From: Saccharomonospora sp. NB11
GTDB lineage: Bacteria > Actinomycetota > Actinomycetes > Mycobacteriales > Pseudonocardiaceae
Assembly (NCBI RefSeq): GCF_015910535.1
Contig: NZ_JACBJG010000004.1
Coordinates: 248,001-312,000, forward strand
Length of the DNA stretch: 64,000 nucleotides
Direction: 5' to 3'
The notes beneath the pieces are model-generated. The model saw only the letters and a program-made list of their open reading frames with translations, was not told the DNA's origin and searched no databases. Below, one piece after another: positions 40,678-50,071 of the stretch. The position numbers were made by a program, and so were the translations under genes. Numbering within the stretch: position 1 is the stretch's first letter; every line of letters starts with the position of its first letter.

Positions 40678-42662
40678 GCTGACTCCTTCGCTGGGTCGAC
40701 GGCGTCGTCGGTGCTCGGTGTCGGGGTGATCACGGCGAGAACGGCGCCCTGTTCCACCTGGGCGCCCTCGGTCACGGGAAGCTCGGTCACCACGCCGTCG
40801 GCGGGCGCGGCCACGCGGTGCTCCATCTTCATCGCCTCCAGCGACAGCAGGGGCTGACCGGCGCTGACCACGTCGCCGACCGCCACGGCCACGCGCGTGA
40901 CGGCGCCGGGCATGGGAGCCACCAACGACCCCTCGGCCAACTCGGTGGTGCTGTCGCCGAACCGCGGTACGGGAGTCAGACTCACCGACCCGAGCGGGGA
41001 ATCCACTGTGACCGACCCGGGATAACGACACACGTCGAAGTGCCGACGCACTCCTGCCACGGACAACGCCACGCGCTCCGGCGTGACGGACTCGACGGTG
41101 ACGTCCGGGTGATCGGACAGCATCGGCCCCGAGCGGGTGCTGTGGTAGCGGACGACGTGTTCGGCCTCCCCGTGCCGGTACGTCTTGACGTGCGGGGCCG
41201 ACGGCACGTTGCGCCAGCCCGACGGCAGGGACGCGAGCACGCGGGCCCGCGCCCAATTGTGGGCGGCGTCGGCAAGCGCTGCCGCCGCGAGGGACAGGCG
41301 CACGGTGTCGTCGTCCGGCCCCGCGTCGAGCAGTTCGGCGTGACGAGTGAGGAAGTCGGTGTGGGTGTCGCCCGCGAGGAACGCGGGATGGCGCAGGACG
41401 GCCGCGAGCAGGTCGCGGTTGGTGACCAGGCCGTGCAGCCGGGCCGTGGACAGCGCACCGGCCAGCATGCGGGCGGCGGCCGACCGGTCGGGTGCCCAGG
41501 CGACGACCTTCGCGAGCATCGGGTCGTAGTGCACGCTCACCGTGGAGCCGTCCACCACACCGCTGTCGAGCCGGATGCCGTGACGGTCGGGAACCGTGAA
41601 CTCCGCCCGTACGTCACGGATCGCGACGCGGTGCAGGATGCCGCTTCCGGGTCGCCAGTCGGCGCGTGGGTCCTCCGCGTAGAGGCGGGCCTCGATCGCA
41701 TGGCCGCGCACCGCGGGCGGCTCGGGCGGCAGCGCCTCCCCCTCGGCGATGCGCAGTTGCCACGCCACCAGGTCGAGGCCGGTGACGCACTCGGTGACCG
41801 GGTGCTCGACCTGCAACCGGGTGTTCATCTCCAGGAAGAAGAACTCGCCGTCGTCGGTGACGAGGAACTCGACCGTGCCCGCGCCCACGTAGTCCACGGC
41901 GGCGCACACCGCCCTCGCCGCGGAGAAGAGGGCCTGCCGCAGTTCGTCGTCCACACCGGACGGTGATTCCTCGATCACCTTCTGGTGCCGACGCTGGATG
42001 GAGCACTCCCGCTCGCCGACCGCCCACACGGTGCCGGTGCCGTCGGCGAGCACCTGCACCTCGATGTGCCGACCGCGTTCGACATAGCGTTCGCAGAACA
42101 CCGTAGGGTCACCGAACGCGGAGGCGGCCTCGGCCCGAGCCGCCGCCACCGCGTCGAGCAGCTCGTCGAGGTGGCGGACCACCCGCATCCCGCGTCCTCC
42201 GCCACCGGCCGAGGCCTTCACGAGCACGGGCAGCTCGTCGTCGGTGAGGTGGTCGGGGTCGAGTTCGGACAGCACGGGCACACCGGCCTCGGCCACGATG
42301 CGTTTGGACTCGACCTTCGAGCCCATGACGGCGATGCTCTCCGGTGACGGCCCCACCCACGTCAGTCCCGCATCGAGCACCGCGCGGGCGAACTCCGCGC
42401 TCTCGGACAGGAAGCCGTATCCGGGGTGCACGGCGTCCGCACCGGCGGCCGACGCCGCCGCGATCACCGCGTCACCGCGAAGGTAGGTGTCGGAGGGCGC
42501 ATCGCCCGGCAGCCGCACCGCCGCGTCGGCCGCCTGGGTGTGCACGGCGTGCGTGTCGGCGTCGGAGTGCACCGCGACCGTGCGCACGCCGAGTTCCCGG
42601 CACGTCCGGAAGATCCGCAACGCGATCTCGCCTCGATTGGCGACCAGCAGATTCGTGATCAC
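40674..42662 (-). CDS. Acyl-CoA carboxylase alpha subunit (biotin carboxylase + BCCP)
   Basis: 662 residues; GTG at 42662, about 5 bases behind GAGGT and 7 after the upstream stop. Biotin carboxylase part (1-445): LLVANRGEIALRIFRT, HPGYGFLSE, ATP-grasp KASAGGGGRGMR, ERECSIQRRHQK, EMNTRLQVEHPVTE. The C-terminus carries the biotinyl domain with EAMKMEHRV, biotinylated on the central Lys. It carboxylates biotin for the beta subunit encoded immediately upstream. Methylcrotonyl- and geranyl-CoA carboxylases share this architecture. Confidence 0.95.
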   Translation of the reverse strand: MITNLLVANRGEIALRIFRTCRELGVRTVAVHSDADTHAVHTQAADAAVRLPGDAPSDTYLRGDAVIAAASAAGADAVHPGYGFLSESAEFARAVLDAGLTWVGPSPESIAVMGSKVESKRIVAEAGVPVLSELDPDHLTDDELPVLVKASAGGGGRGMRVVRHLDELLDAVAAARAEAASAFGDPTVFCERYVERGRHIEVQVLADGTGTVWAVGERECSIQRRHQKVIEESPSGVDDELRQALFSAARAVCAAVDYVGAGTVEFLVTDDGEFFFLEMNTRLQVEHPVTECVTGLDLVAWQLRIAEGEALPPEPPAVRGHAIEARLYAEDPRADWRPGSGILHRVAIRDVRAEFTVPDRHGIRLDSGVVDGSTVSVHYDPMLAKVVAWAPDRSAAARMLAGALSTARLHGLVTNRDLLAAVLRHPAFLAGDTHTDFLTRHAELLDAGPDDDTVRLSLAAAALADAAHNWARARVLASLPSGWRNVPSAPHVKTYRHGEAEHVVRYHSTRSGPMLSDHPDVTVESVTPERVALSVAGVRRHFDVCRYPGSVTVDSPLGSVSLTPVPRFGDSTTELAEGSLVAPMPGAVTRVAVAVGDVVSAGQPLLSLEAMKMEHRVAAPADGVVTELPVTEGAQVEQGAVLAVITPTPSTDDAVDPAKESA

Positions 42663-42669
42663 AGTGACC

Positions 42670-44277
42670 TCACATCCGGAAGACACCGAAACCGGTGCCG
42701 TCGAAGGAACTCCCGGCCACGGTCTGGGAGTGCACGGCCGACAGGCACAGCCCGAGCACGGTGCGCGTGTCACGCGGGTCGATCACGCCGTCGTCGTAGA
42801 GCCGCCCCGACAAAAACAGCGGCAGCGACTCGGCCTCGACCTGCGCCTCGACCGCCGCGCGCAGTGCCGCGTCGGCCTCGTCGTCGTAGTCCTGCCCCCG
42901 CGCCTTCGCGGCGTTACGGGCCACGATGGACAGCACCCCGGCGAGCTGTTGCGGCCCCATCACCGCCGACTTCGCGCTCGGCCACGCGAACAGGAACCTC
43001 GGGTCGTACGCCCGCCCGCACATGCCGTAGTGCCCGGCGCCGTACGACGCTCCCATGAGGACGGACAGATGCGGCACGCGACTGTTGGACACCGCGTTGA
43101 TCATCATCGCGCCGTGCTTGATGATGCCGCCCTGCTCGTAGTCCTTGCCGACCATGTAGCCGGTGGTGTTGTGCAGGAACACCAGTGGCGTGTCGGTCTG
43201 GTTCGCAAGCTGGATGAACTGCGCCGCCTTCTGGGACTCCTCGCTGAACAGCACACCCCTGGCGTTGGCGAGGATGCCGACGGGATAGCCGTGGATGCGC
43301 GCCCAACCCGTCACGAGACTGCTGCCGTAGAGCGGTTTGACCTCGTCGAAGTCCGAGTCGTCCACGATGCGGGCGAGCACGTCCCTCGGGTCGAACGGCA
43401 CCTTCAGGTCCGAGGGCACGATGCCCAGCAGGTCCTCGGGGTCGTAGCGCGGTGGGACGGATTCGCGAGGCTCGGGTCCGCGTTTGCGCCAGTTCAGCCG
43501 TTTGACGATGTCACGCCCGATCCGCAGCGCGTCGTACTCGTCTCGGGCGAGGTGATCGGCCAGGCCGGAGGTGCGCGCGTGCATGGCCGCACCGCCGAGC
43601 GACTCGTCGTCGGACTCCTCCCCGGTGGCCATCTTCACCAGCGGTGGACCACCGAGGAACACCTTCGACCGCTCCTCGATCATCACCACGTGGTCGGACA
43701 GGCCGGGCACGTACGCGCCACCGGCCGTGGAGTTGCCGAAAACGAGCGCGATCGTCGGGATTCCCGCTGCGGACAAGCGCGTCAGGTCGCGGAACAGTCG
43801 CCCGCCCGGGATGAAGATTTCCTTCTGGCTCGGCAGGTCCGCGCCGCCGGACTCCACGAGGTTGATCACGGGGAGTCGGTTCTCCAGCGCGATGTCGCAG
43901 GCCCGGAAGATCTTGCGGACCGTCCACGGGTTGCTCGCCCCGCCGCGCACGGTGGGGTCGTTGCCGACGATCAGGCACTCCACGCCCTCGACGACCCCGA
44001 TGCCGGTGACGACGCTCGCCCCGACCGGGTAGTCGCTGCCCCAGCCCGCGAGCGGCGAGAGTTCCAGGAACGGCGAGTCCTCGTCGAGCAGCAGTTCGAT
44101 GCGTTCGCGCACGAGGAGCTTGCCCCGGCGGCGGTGCCGGTCGACATATTTCTGTCCCCCACCGGCGACGGCCTTGGCGTGCTCGGCCTCGATCTCGGCG
44201 AGTTTGGCGAGCATCGCGTCCCGGTTGGCGACGTGGTCGGGTGCCGTGACGTCGACGGCCGAGGTGAGGATCGTCAT
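42670..44277 (-). CDS. Acyl-CoA carboxylase beta subunit (carboxyltransferase)
   Basis: 535 residues, ATG overlapping the previous stop (ATGA). Crotonase-fold carboxyltransferase halves are seen: VVTGIGVVEGVECLIVGNDPTVRGG, LVESGGADLP, GNSTAGGAYVPG; then GFLF-like NTTGYMVGKDYEQGGIIKHG and MGASYGAGHYGMCGRAYDPRF. The sequence is of the methylcrotonyl/geranyl-CoA carboxylase type rather than propionyl-CoA type (LPSQKEIFIPGG is an MCC-like stretch). Which acyl-CoA it takes is open. Confidence 0.94.
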   Translation of the reverse strand: MTILTSAVDVTAPDHVANRDAMLAKLAEIEAEHAKAVAGGGQKYVDRHRRRGKLLVRERIELLLDEDSPFLELSPLAGWGSDYPVGASVVTGIGVVEGVECLIVGNDPTVRGGASNPWTVRKIFRACDIALENRLPVINLVESGGADLPSQKEIFIPGGRLFRDLTRLSAAGIPTIALVFGNSTAGGAYVPGLSDHVVMIEERSKVFLGGPPLVKMATGEESDDESLGGAAMHARTSGLADHLARDEYDALRIGRDIVKRLNWRKRGPEPRESVPPRYDPEDLLGIVPSDLKVPFDPRDVLARIVDDSDFDEVKPLYGSSLVTGWARIHGYPVGILANARGVLFSEESQKAAQFIQLANQTDTPLVFLHNTTGYMVGKDYEQGGIIKHGAMMINAVSNSRVPHLSVLMGASYGAGHYGMCGRAYDPRFLFAWPSAKSAVMGPQQLAGVLSIVARNAAKARGQDYDDEADAALRAAVEAQVEAESLPLFLSGRLYDDGVIDPRDTRTVLGLCLSAVHSQTVAGSSFDGTGFGVFRM

Positions 44278-45422
44278 GAGGTGTACCCCAGTCGTTTCGC
44301 CGCGAGTTGGGTCATGATCTCGGACGTGCCGCCCCCGATGCCGAGGATGCGCATGTCCCGGTAGTGACGTTCCACTTCGGACTCTCGGAGGTAGCCGAGT
44401 CCGCCGTGCAGTTGCACGGCCTTGTCGACCACCCACATCCCGGCCTCGACGGCCGAGTTCTTCGCGAAGCAGGTCTGCGCCAGCACGTCCTCGCCCGCGG
44501 CGTGTCGCACGGCCACCTGCCGGACGTAGGTGCGGGCGACGTCGACCTTCCTCGCCATCTCGGCGAGCGTGTGCTGCACGGTCTGTCGCGAGATCAGCGG
44601 TCGGCCGAACGTGTGCCGCAGTCGGCACCACTCGACCGTGCGCTCCAAGGCCCGCGCCGCCGTCGCGTACGCCTGCACCGCCAGGGTGAGCCGCTCGGTG
44701 ACGAACTGCGTCGCGATCTGGGCGAATGCGCTGTTCTCGGGGCCGACCCGATGCGAGACAGGCACTCGGACGTCGGAGAACGACAGCTCGGCGGTGTCGG
44801 AGCAGTGCCAGCCCATCTTCTCCAGCGCCCGGCTCACGGTGAACCCCGGTGTGCCCTTCTCGATCACGAGCAGGGACAGCCCGCCCGCGCCGGGCTCGCC
44901 GGTGCGCACGGCGGTGGTGACGAAGTCGGCGCGACACCCCGAGGTGATGAACGTCTTCGCGCCGTTGACGACGTAGTGGTCGCCGTCGCGCACCGCGGTG
45001 GTGCGCAGGCCCGCGACGTCCGATCCGCCGTCGGGCTCGGTGATCGCGAGTGCACCGATGGCCCGACCGGCGAGCGTCGGCCTCACCCAACGGTCGATCT
45101 GCCACCGGTCCCCCGCGGCGACGATGTGGGGCAGGGCGATGCCTCCGGTGAACAACGACGCGACGACGCCACCCGACGCGCCCGCGTAGTGGGTCTCCTC
45201 GATCACCGTGACGACGTCGAGCACGTCGCCGCCGGACCCGCCCGCACTCTCCGGGAACGAGACCCCGAGCAGGCCCAGTTCCGCCGCCTTCGCGTGCAGG
45301 TCCCGAGGCAGCGCGCCCTGGCGTTCCCACTCGTCCAGGTGCGGCAGGATCTCGCTCGTCACGAAGTCGCGCACGGTGCGCCGCAGCAGTCGCCGCTCGG
45401 GGGTCTCGAACGGGTCGGTCAC
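44274..45422 (-). CDS. Acyl-CoA dehydrogenase (AtuD/isovaleryl-CoA-type position)
   Basis: 382 residues; GTG at 45422 overlaps the AtuA stop (GTGA) and GGAGGTG lies 9 bases upstream. LAITEPDGGSDVAGLRTTA, GAKTFITSGCRADFVTTAV, VQLHGGLGYLRESEVERHYRD and GIGGGTSEIMTQL are textbook motifs. In atu/liu clusters this position is held by citronellyl-CoA or isovaleryl-CoA dehydrogenase, which feeds the carboxylase. Confidence 0.93.
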   Translation of the reverse strand: MTDPFETPERRLLRRTVRDFVTSEILPHLDEWERQGALPRDLHAKAAELGLLGVSFPESAGGSGGDVLDVVTVIEETHYAGASGGVVASLFTGGIALPHIVAAGDRWQIDRWVRPTLAGRAIGALAITEPDGGSDVAGLRTTAVRDGDHYVVNGAKTFITSGCRADFVTTAVRTGEPGAGGLSLLVIEKGTPGFTVSRALEKMGWHCSDTAELSFSDVRVPVSHRVGPENSAFAQIATQFVTERLTLAVQAYATAARALERTVEWCRLRHTFGRPLISRQTVQHTLAEMARKVDVARTYVRQVAVRHAAGEDVLAQTCFAKNSAVEAGMWVVDKAVQLHGGLGYLRESEVERHYRDMRILGIGGGTSEIMTQLAAKRLGYTS

Positions 45423-47104
45423 AGCAGCACCTCCGGAACGTCCACGACCCGGCTGCGCAACCACTCACCGAGCGCTTTGCCCTGCGGATCGAACCGCGCC
45501 TGCGACGCCACGCCCTCCCCGAGCACGCCGTCGACGACGACGTTCACCGCCCACAAATTGGGCAGCAGGTATCGGCGCACAGGCAGGTCGGCCACCTCGG
45601 GCAACAACGCGCGGACGGCGTCGACGGTGAGGGTGTGCGCGAGCCACCGCCACGCCGGTTCGGAACGCACCCACAACCCGATGTTGGCGCTGCCGCCCTT
45701 GTCACCGCTGCGTGCGCCCACCACCGTGCCCAGCGGCACCCGGCGCGTCGGCCCCTCCGGCAGCGCCGGGGGAAGCGGGGGCTCCGGGAGGTCGACCGGC
45801 TCGCGAGTGGTCTCGGGCGCGGCCACGTCGACCCGGGTGCCGTCGGGCAGGACGGCGACGTGCGGCACGGTCGTCGCGGGTACGAACGCGTCGTGGAACA
45901 CCCCGTACGGCGCGCCCTTCTGGGGCGGAGCCGTCAGGTGGAAACCGGGATAGCTGGCCAGTCCCAGCTCGACCGCGGCACCGCTGAACGCGCGCCCGAC
46001 CGTGTCCGGGTCCGGATCGCTCACCGCGCAGTGCAGCAACGCGCTCGCCGCCTCCTGCTCGTCGGCGTCGGCGTGGTCGGTGCGCGCCAACGTCCATCGC
46101 ACCGATCTCGGTGGACGGCGCTCCAGTGCCTCGGTGAGCTGCCGCCGCACCCAGTCCGCCTTCGCCTCGATGTCGAGTCCCGTGAGGACGAACGTCACCT
46201 CGTTGCGGAACCCGCCGAGCGTCGTGCAGCCCACCTTCAATCGTGACGGTGGCGGCTCGCCCCGCACACCGCTCACGCGCACCCGGTCGGGTCCCTCCTG
46301 TTCCAGGTGGATGGTGTCGAACCGGGCCGTCACGTCCGGACCGACGTAACGGGGGTCGGCGATCTCGTAGAGCAGTTGTGCGGTCACCGTCCCGACGGTC
46401 ACCGCACCGCCCGTGCCGTCGTGCTTGGTGATCACACTCGACCCGTCGGCGCGAACCTCGGCCACGGGAAAACCCGGCAGTCCCAGCTCGTGCTCGGTGA
46501 AGAAGGCGTAGTTGCCGCCCGTGGCCTGCGCGCCGCACTCCAGGACGTGGCCCGCCACCACCGCCCCGGCGAGGGCGTCGTGATCGTCGGGAGTCCAGCC
46601 GAAGTGGGCGGCGGCCGGACCGACGACCAGCGAGGCGTCGGTGACGCGTCCCGTCACCACCACGTCGGCCCCGGCGTTCAGGCACTCGGCGATCCCGAAG
46701 GCGCCCAGGTACGCGTTGGCCGTCACGGGTGTGCCCAGCCCCAGCTCGTCGGCGCGCGAGGAGAGGTCGTCGCCTTCGACGTGCGCCACAGTCACGTCCA
46801 CACCGACCCGCCGGGCCAGTGCCCGCAGCGCGTCCGCCAGACCGGCGGGATTGAGGCCGCCCGCGTTGGTCACCACGCGCACTCCCCGGTCGGCGATGAG
46901 CCCGAGGCACTCCTCGAACTGCCGCAGGAAGGTGGTGGCGTAGCCGCGGGACGGGTCCTTCAGCCGGTCCCGCCCGAGGATGAGCATCGTGAGTTCGGCC
47001 AGGTAGTCGCCGGTCAACACGTCGAGCGGACCGCCGGTGAGCATCTCGCGCACGGCGGAGAACCGGTCGCCGTAGAAGCCGGAGGCATTGCCGATGCGGA
47101 TCAC
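45419..47104 (-). CDS. atuA: AtuA-family protein (DUF1446)
   Basis: 561 residues; GTG at 47104 with GAGAGGAG about 6 bases upstream. The N-terminal DUF1446 part has IGNASGFYGDRFSAVREML, TGDYLAELTMLILGRDR, VVTNAGGLNP and VVTGRVTDASL; the C-terminal AtuA-like domain has VVGARSGDKGGSANIGLWV. AtuA is essential for acyclic terpene use in Pseudomonas but its reaction is not settled. It is the marker that suggests a terpenoid or branched-chain route for this operon. Actinobacterial homologues may serve other acyl-CoA pathways. Confidence 0.88.
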   Translation of the reverse strand: MIRIGNASGFYGDRFSAVREMLTGGPLDVLTGDYLAELTMLILGRDRLKDPSRGYATTFLRQFEECLGLIADRGVRVVTNAGGLNPAGLADALRALARRVGVDVTVAHVEGDDLSSRADELGLGTPVTANAYLGAFGIAECLNAGADVVVTGRVTDASLVVGPAAAHFGWTPDDHDALAGAVVAGHVLECGAQATGGNYAFFTEHELGLPGFPVAEVRADGSSVITKHDGTGGAVTVGTVTAQLLYEIADPRYVGPDVTARFDTIHLEQEGPDRVRVSGVRGEPPPSRLKVGCTTLGGFRNEVTFVLTGLDIEAKADWVRRQLTEALERRPPRSVRWTLARTDHADADEQEAASALLHCAVSDPDPDTVGRAFSGAAVELGLASYPGFHLTAPPQKGAPYGVFHDAFVPATTVPHVAVLPDGTRVDVAAPETTREPVDLPEPPLPPALPEGPTRRVPLGTVVGARSGDKGGSANIGLWVRSEPAWRWLAHTLTVDAVRALLPEVADLPVRRYLLPNLWAVNVVVDGVLGEGVASQARFDPQGKALGEWLRSRVVDVPEVLL

Positions 47105-47901
47105 GAACAGCTCCTCTCCGCTTGTGGGGGCCTGCCGGGGCCCGGTGGTCCCGCGAACGCCTGCGCCACCTCCAGCCACCGTGCGGCCTGTTCGCCGTCG
47201 GCGCGCACGTCCGCGTCGTCCGGGTGTCGGCGTTGTGTGACGAGCAGGCAGAAGTCGTGCGCGTCGCCGGTCACCCGCTCGGGGGCGTCCTCCGGTCCGA
47301 AGGCCCACACCGTGCCGTCGGGCGCGGTCAGCTCGACGCGGAACTCCACGGTGGGTGGCGTGAGCCCGTGCACGACGAAGGCGAAATCCCGGGTACGGAC
47401 TCCGAGGCGCGCGACGTGCCACAGTCGGCTGGTCGGACGTCGCACGACCCCGAGCGTGTCGGCGATGTCCTGCCCGTGCGCCCACGTCTCCATCAGGCGG
47501 GCCGAGGCCATCGACGCCGCGCTCATCGGCGGCCCGTACCAGGGCAATCGCGTGCCGTCCGGCACCGCGCGCAGTGCCGTGGCGAGGTCGTCGCGGCCGC
47601 GCCGCCACAACGCGAGCAGCCGCGAGGGCGGCAGTGTCGCGCCGTCGGCCGCGCCCCGGTCGACGTAGTCCAGGCCGCCCTCCAGTGCGGAGGCGATCTC
47701 GGCGTCGAACCGCTCCGGGGTTCGCGCGGCGACGAGCGCCTTGTCGTCGGTCCACGCGAGATGCGCGATCTGGTGGGCGATCGTCCACCCCTCCGCGGGA
47801 GTGGGCAGTGCCCAGCGCGCGGGGTCGAGGTCCGCGACCAGGTCGTCGACCTCCTGACTCTCCGCCTCAAGGTCCCGCACGATCGCACTCACGTCCGCCA
47901 C
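47101..47901 (-). CDS. TIGR03084-type metal-binding DinB/MDMPI-like protein
   Basis: 266 residues from the GTG at 47901, six bases behind GAGGAGG. DLDPARWALPTPAEGWTIAHQIAHLAWTD is split across the maleylpyruvate-isomerase N-terminal fold (GWTIAHQIAHL), with METWAHGQDIADTLG supplying the second set of metal-binding histidines. A thiol-dependent isomerase or transferase role using mycothiol is common for this fold, but not shown here. First gene of the coupled operon (GTGA overlap with atuA). Confidence 0.82.
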   Translation of the reverse strand: MADVSAIVRDLEAESQEVDDLVADLDPARWALPTPAEGWTIAHQIAHLAWTDDKALVAARTPERFDAEIASALEGGLDYVDRGAADGATLPPSRLLALWRRGRDDLATALRAVPDGTRLPWYGPPMSAASMASARLMETWAHGQDIADTLGVVRRPTSRLWHVARLGVRTRDFAFVVHGLTPPTVEFRVELTAPDGTVWAFGPEDAPERVTGDAHDFCLLVTQRRHPDDADVRADGEQAARWLEVAQAFAGPPGPGRPPQAERSCS

Positions 47902-47971
47902 GTGCCACCTCCTCGGGGCGGCCTCGACGCCGCCCGGCGGCATCAGGCTGACAGCTCCCGACCAGAAAAAG

Positions 47972-47983
47972 CAAGCACGCTTG
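47972..47983. promoter_or_regulatory. Palindrome between divergent carboxylase and hydratase operons
   Basis: CAAGC-AC-GCTTG lies in the 166-base gap between the minus-strand operon (start 47901) and the plus-strand crotonase gene (start 48068), in an unusually A-rich context. It is a good candidate operator for the TetR at the end of the operon (38074-38667), which could control both directions. Confidence 0.6.
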
Positions 47984-48067
47984 ATTGTTTCCCTCTGTCG
48001 GAGGCATGCCGGTGTGTGCTGCAATAGCGGTCACCGACGACGACGCGGACGGCAGATGGGGGCGCCC

Positions 48068-48922
48068 ATGACGGAGGCCGCAGCCGACTACACCCAGATC
48101 GCGTACACGGTCGCCGAGCGCATCGCGACCATCACCCTCGACCGCCCGCACGCCCGCAACGGCTACACGATCACCATGGCCGACGAACTGGCCGACGCGG
48201 TCGCCCGGGCGGACGCCGACCGTGACGTGCGGGTCGTCGTACTCACCGGCCGGGGCCGCGACTTCTGCGTCGGGGCGGATCTGTCGGGGGGCGGGTTCGA
48301 GGCCGACGGTGTGATCGGGGACGACTGGCAGGAGCCCGCGGGCCGGGTGTCGCGCCGCATCTTCGCGGCCGACAAGCCCGTCGTCGCCGCGCTCCGCGGG
48401 GCCGCCGTCGGCGCGGGACTCACGATCACCCTCGCGGCCGACTACCGGCTCGCAGCCACCGACTCGCGGTTCGGTTTCGTGTTCACCCGTCGCGGCATCT
48501 ACCCCGAGGGCGCGTCGGTGTGGTTCCTACCGCGCCTCGTCGGCCTGGGCCGTGCGCTCGACTGGATGATCAGTGGCCGGGTGTTCGACGCCGACGAGGC
48601 ACTGCGGTCGGGGCTCGTGCACAGCGTGCACGCACCCGACGACGTGCTCCCCGCCGCCTACGCCCTGGCCAGGGAACTCGTCGCCACGACGGCTCCCGTG
48701 TCCGTGGCCGTCACCCGGCGGATGCTCTACCGCATGTCCGGAGTCGACTCACCGGACCCCGTGCACCGCCTCGACTCCCGGCTGATCGCCAGCGTGGCCG
48801 ACAACCCGGACACGGTCGAGGGAGTGCTGTCGTTCCTACAGAAGCGGCCACCCGAGTTCGTCGGCATCGTCCCCGACGACGTGCCGGACTTCCTGCCTTC
48901 GAATCGGAAAGGCAACCCGTGA
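48068..48922 (+). CDS. Enoyl-CoA hydratase/isomerase (crotonase family)
   Basis: 284 residues. IATITLDRPHARNGYTITM and VVLTGRGRDFCVGADLSGGG form the CoA-binding start; the oxyanion-hole glycine is in ALRGAAVGAGLTITLAADYR, and FTRRGIYPEGASVWFLPRLVG follows. I choose the ATG at 48068; one at 48056 is also in frame. In atu/liu-type pathways the carboxylase product is hydrated by such an enzyme, which fits this divergent position. The stop overlaps the next GTG. Confidence 0.9.
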   Translation: MTEAAADYTQIAYTVAERIATITLDRPHARNGYTITMADELADAVARADADRDVRVVVLTGRGRDFCVGADLSGGGFEADGVIGDDWQEPAGRVSRRIFAADKPVVAALRGAAVGAGLTITLAADYRLAATDSRFGFVFTRRGIYPEGASVWFLPRLVGLGRALDWMISGRVFDADEALRSGLVHSVHAPDDVLPAAYALARELVATTAPVSVAVTRRMLYRMSGVDSPDPVHRLDSRLIASVADNPDTVEGVLSFLQKRPPEFVGIVPDDVPDFLPSNRKGNP

Positions 48923-49533
48923 GCACCGACTATCCCGACGAGCCGTGGCGCCTGACGGGCGAGGCGTTCCTGTCGGTCTGGTCCGTCCCGCTGCGGGACC
49001 TGCCGAGAGTCGACGACGTCGTCACTCCGCTCACCGTCGGCGGTCGAGCCGTGGTCGTCACCGCGTGGATCGACTACACGCCACCCGGCCAGTTGAGCTA
49101 CCACGAACTGCTCGCCACAGTGGCCGTGCGGTCGGGGCGGGGTGTCGGAAGCAGCATCACCGAGATCTGGGTCGACAACGAGACTGCCCTGGTCGGAGGC
49201 CGCGAACTGTGGGGCATTCCGAAGGATTTCGCGACGTTCGACCGCGCGGATCGGCTCACGGCCTCGGCCGCCACCGACCGGGACTGGATCGCCACCACGA
49301 CGTTCTCCCCCTGCGGACCGTCGGGCCCTACCACCCGCGTGCGGTTCCGCGTCGTCCAGTCGGTCGACGGTCGGCAGAAATCCAGCCCGATCCGAGCCCG
49401 GCTCCGCCCTCGACCGGCCTCGGCGACGTGGGAGGTGAACCCACGCGGGCCCCTCGGCTACCTCGCGGGACGACGCCCGTGGCTGACCGTCCAGCTCACC
49501 GACGTCCGCCTGATCTTCGGGCACACGCAGTGA
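48919..49533 (+). CDS. Acetoacetate-decarboxylase-like protein
   Basis: 204 residues, GTG overlapping the hydratase stop (GTGA). VGGRELWGIPKDFATF and YTPPGQLSYHELLATVAV are characteristic of the acetoacetate decarboxylase superfamily, as is the ITEIWVDNETALVGGR lead-in to the substrate pocket. I cannot identify an equivalent of the Schiff-base lysine environment (the usual E-K-K), so decarboxylation is uncertain and it may be a hydratase or aldolase-like relative. Confidence 0.8.
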   Translation: MSTDYPDEPWRLTGEAFLSVWSVPLRDLPRVDDVVTPLTVGGRAVVVTAWIDYTPPGQLSYHELLATVAVRSGRGVGSSITEIWVDNETALVGGRELWGIPKDFATFDRADRLTASAATDRDWIATTTFSPCGPSGPTTRVRFRVVQSVDGRQKSSPIRARLRPRPASATWEVNPRGPLGYLAGRRPWLTVQLTDVRLIFGHTQ

Positions 49534-49540
49534 GCCGCCG

Positions 49541-49807
49541 TCACCACGTCAGTACGAGCAGGGCGGCGGCGAGCACGACCACGACCCCGGCCCCCAGCAC
49601 CAGCAGTGTCCTGCGACGGGCTTGCGTGGCCTCGTCGGCCCGAGGCAACGACCGCCGCCGGTTGCGCACCGCGCCGTAGACGAGAACGCCCACCGGGGTC
49701 GCGGCGACCACCATGGCGAGGACTCCCAGAGCCACGTTGCCGTGGTGGAAGAACCTCACGGCGAACACCACGCCGAAGAAGAGAGCGAGTCCCCAGAGCG
49801 CACCCAC
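49541..49807 (-). CDS. Small membrane protein, three predicted helices
   Basis: 88 residues from a GTG at 49807, seven bases behind AGGGGAT. Hydrophobic segments at about 3-20, 28-48 and 68-87 are separated by a basic loop (VRNRRRSLPRADEATQARRR). No family recognised. It converges with the decarboxylase-like gene 7 bases away. A 264-base region with no evident gene separates it from the NACHT gene. Confidence 0.65.
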   Translation of the reverse strand: MGALWGLALFFGVVFAVRFFHHGNVALGVLAMVVAATPVGVLVYGAVRNRRRSLPRADEATQARRRTLLVLGAGVVVVLAAALLVLTW

Positions 49808-50071
49808 GGTGGCATCCCCTCTGTGTGAGTCGATCGGATCGGGTCGGACGAGGCCGTGCCACTCGGCGCACGCCCCCGTCCGGGCGAGTCGGTGGGTGTT
49901 CCTGCCGGTCGCCTCAGCGAGGGTCGAACCACGACAGGCTCGGGACATGCCGGAACGTCGGCATCGTGCTGCCCTCCCCGGAGTCGCCCCGCACCCACTG
50001 CGGTGGGCGCGAGCCCATTCGTCCTGATGGGACAGTAGAGAGGAGCCGTGAAATCCGGATGAACAGCCCTT

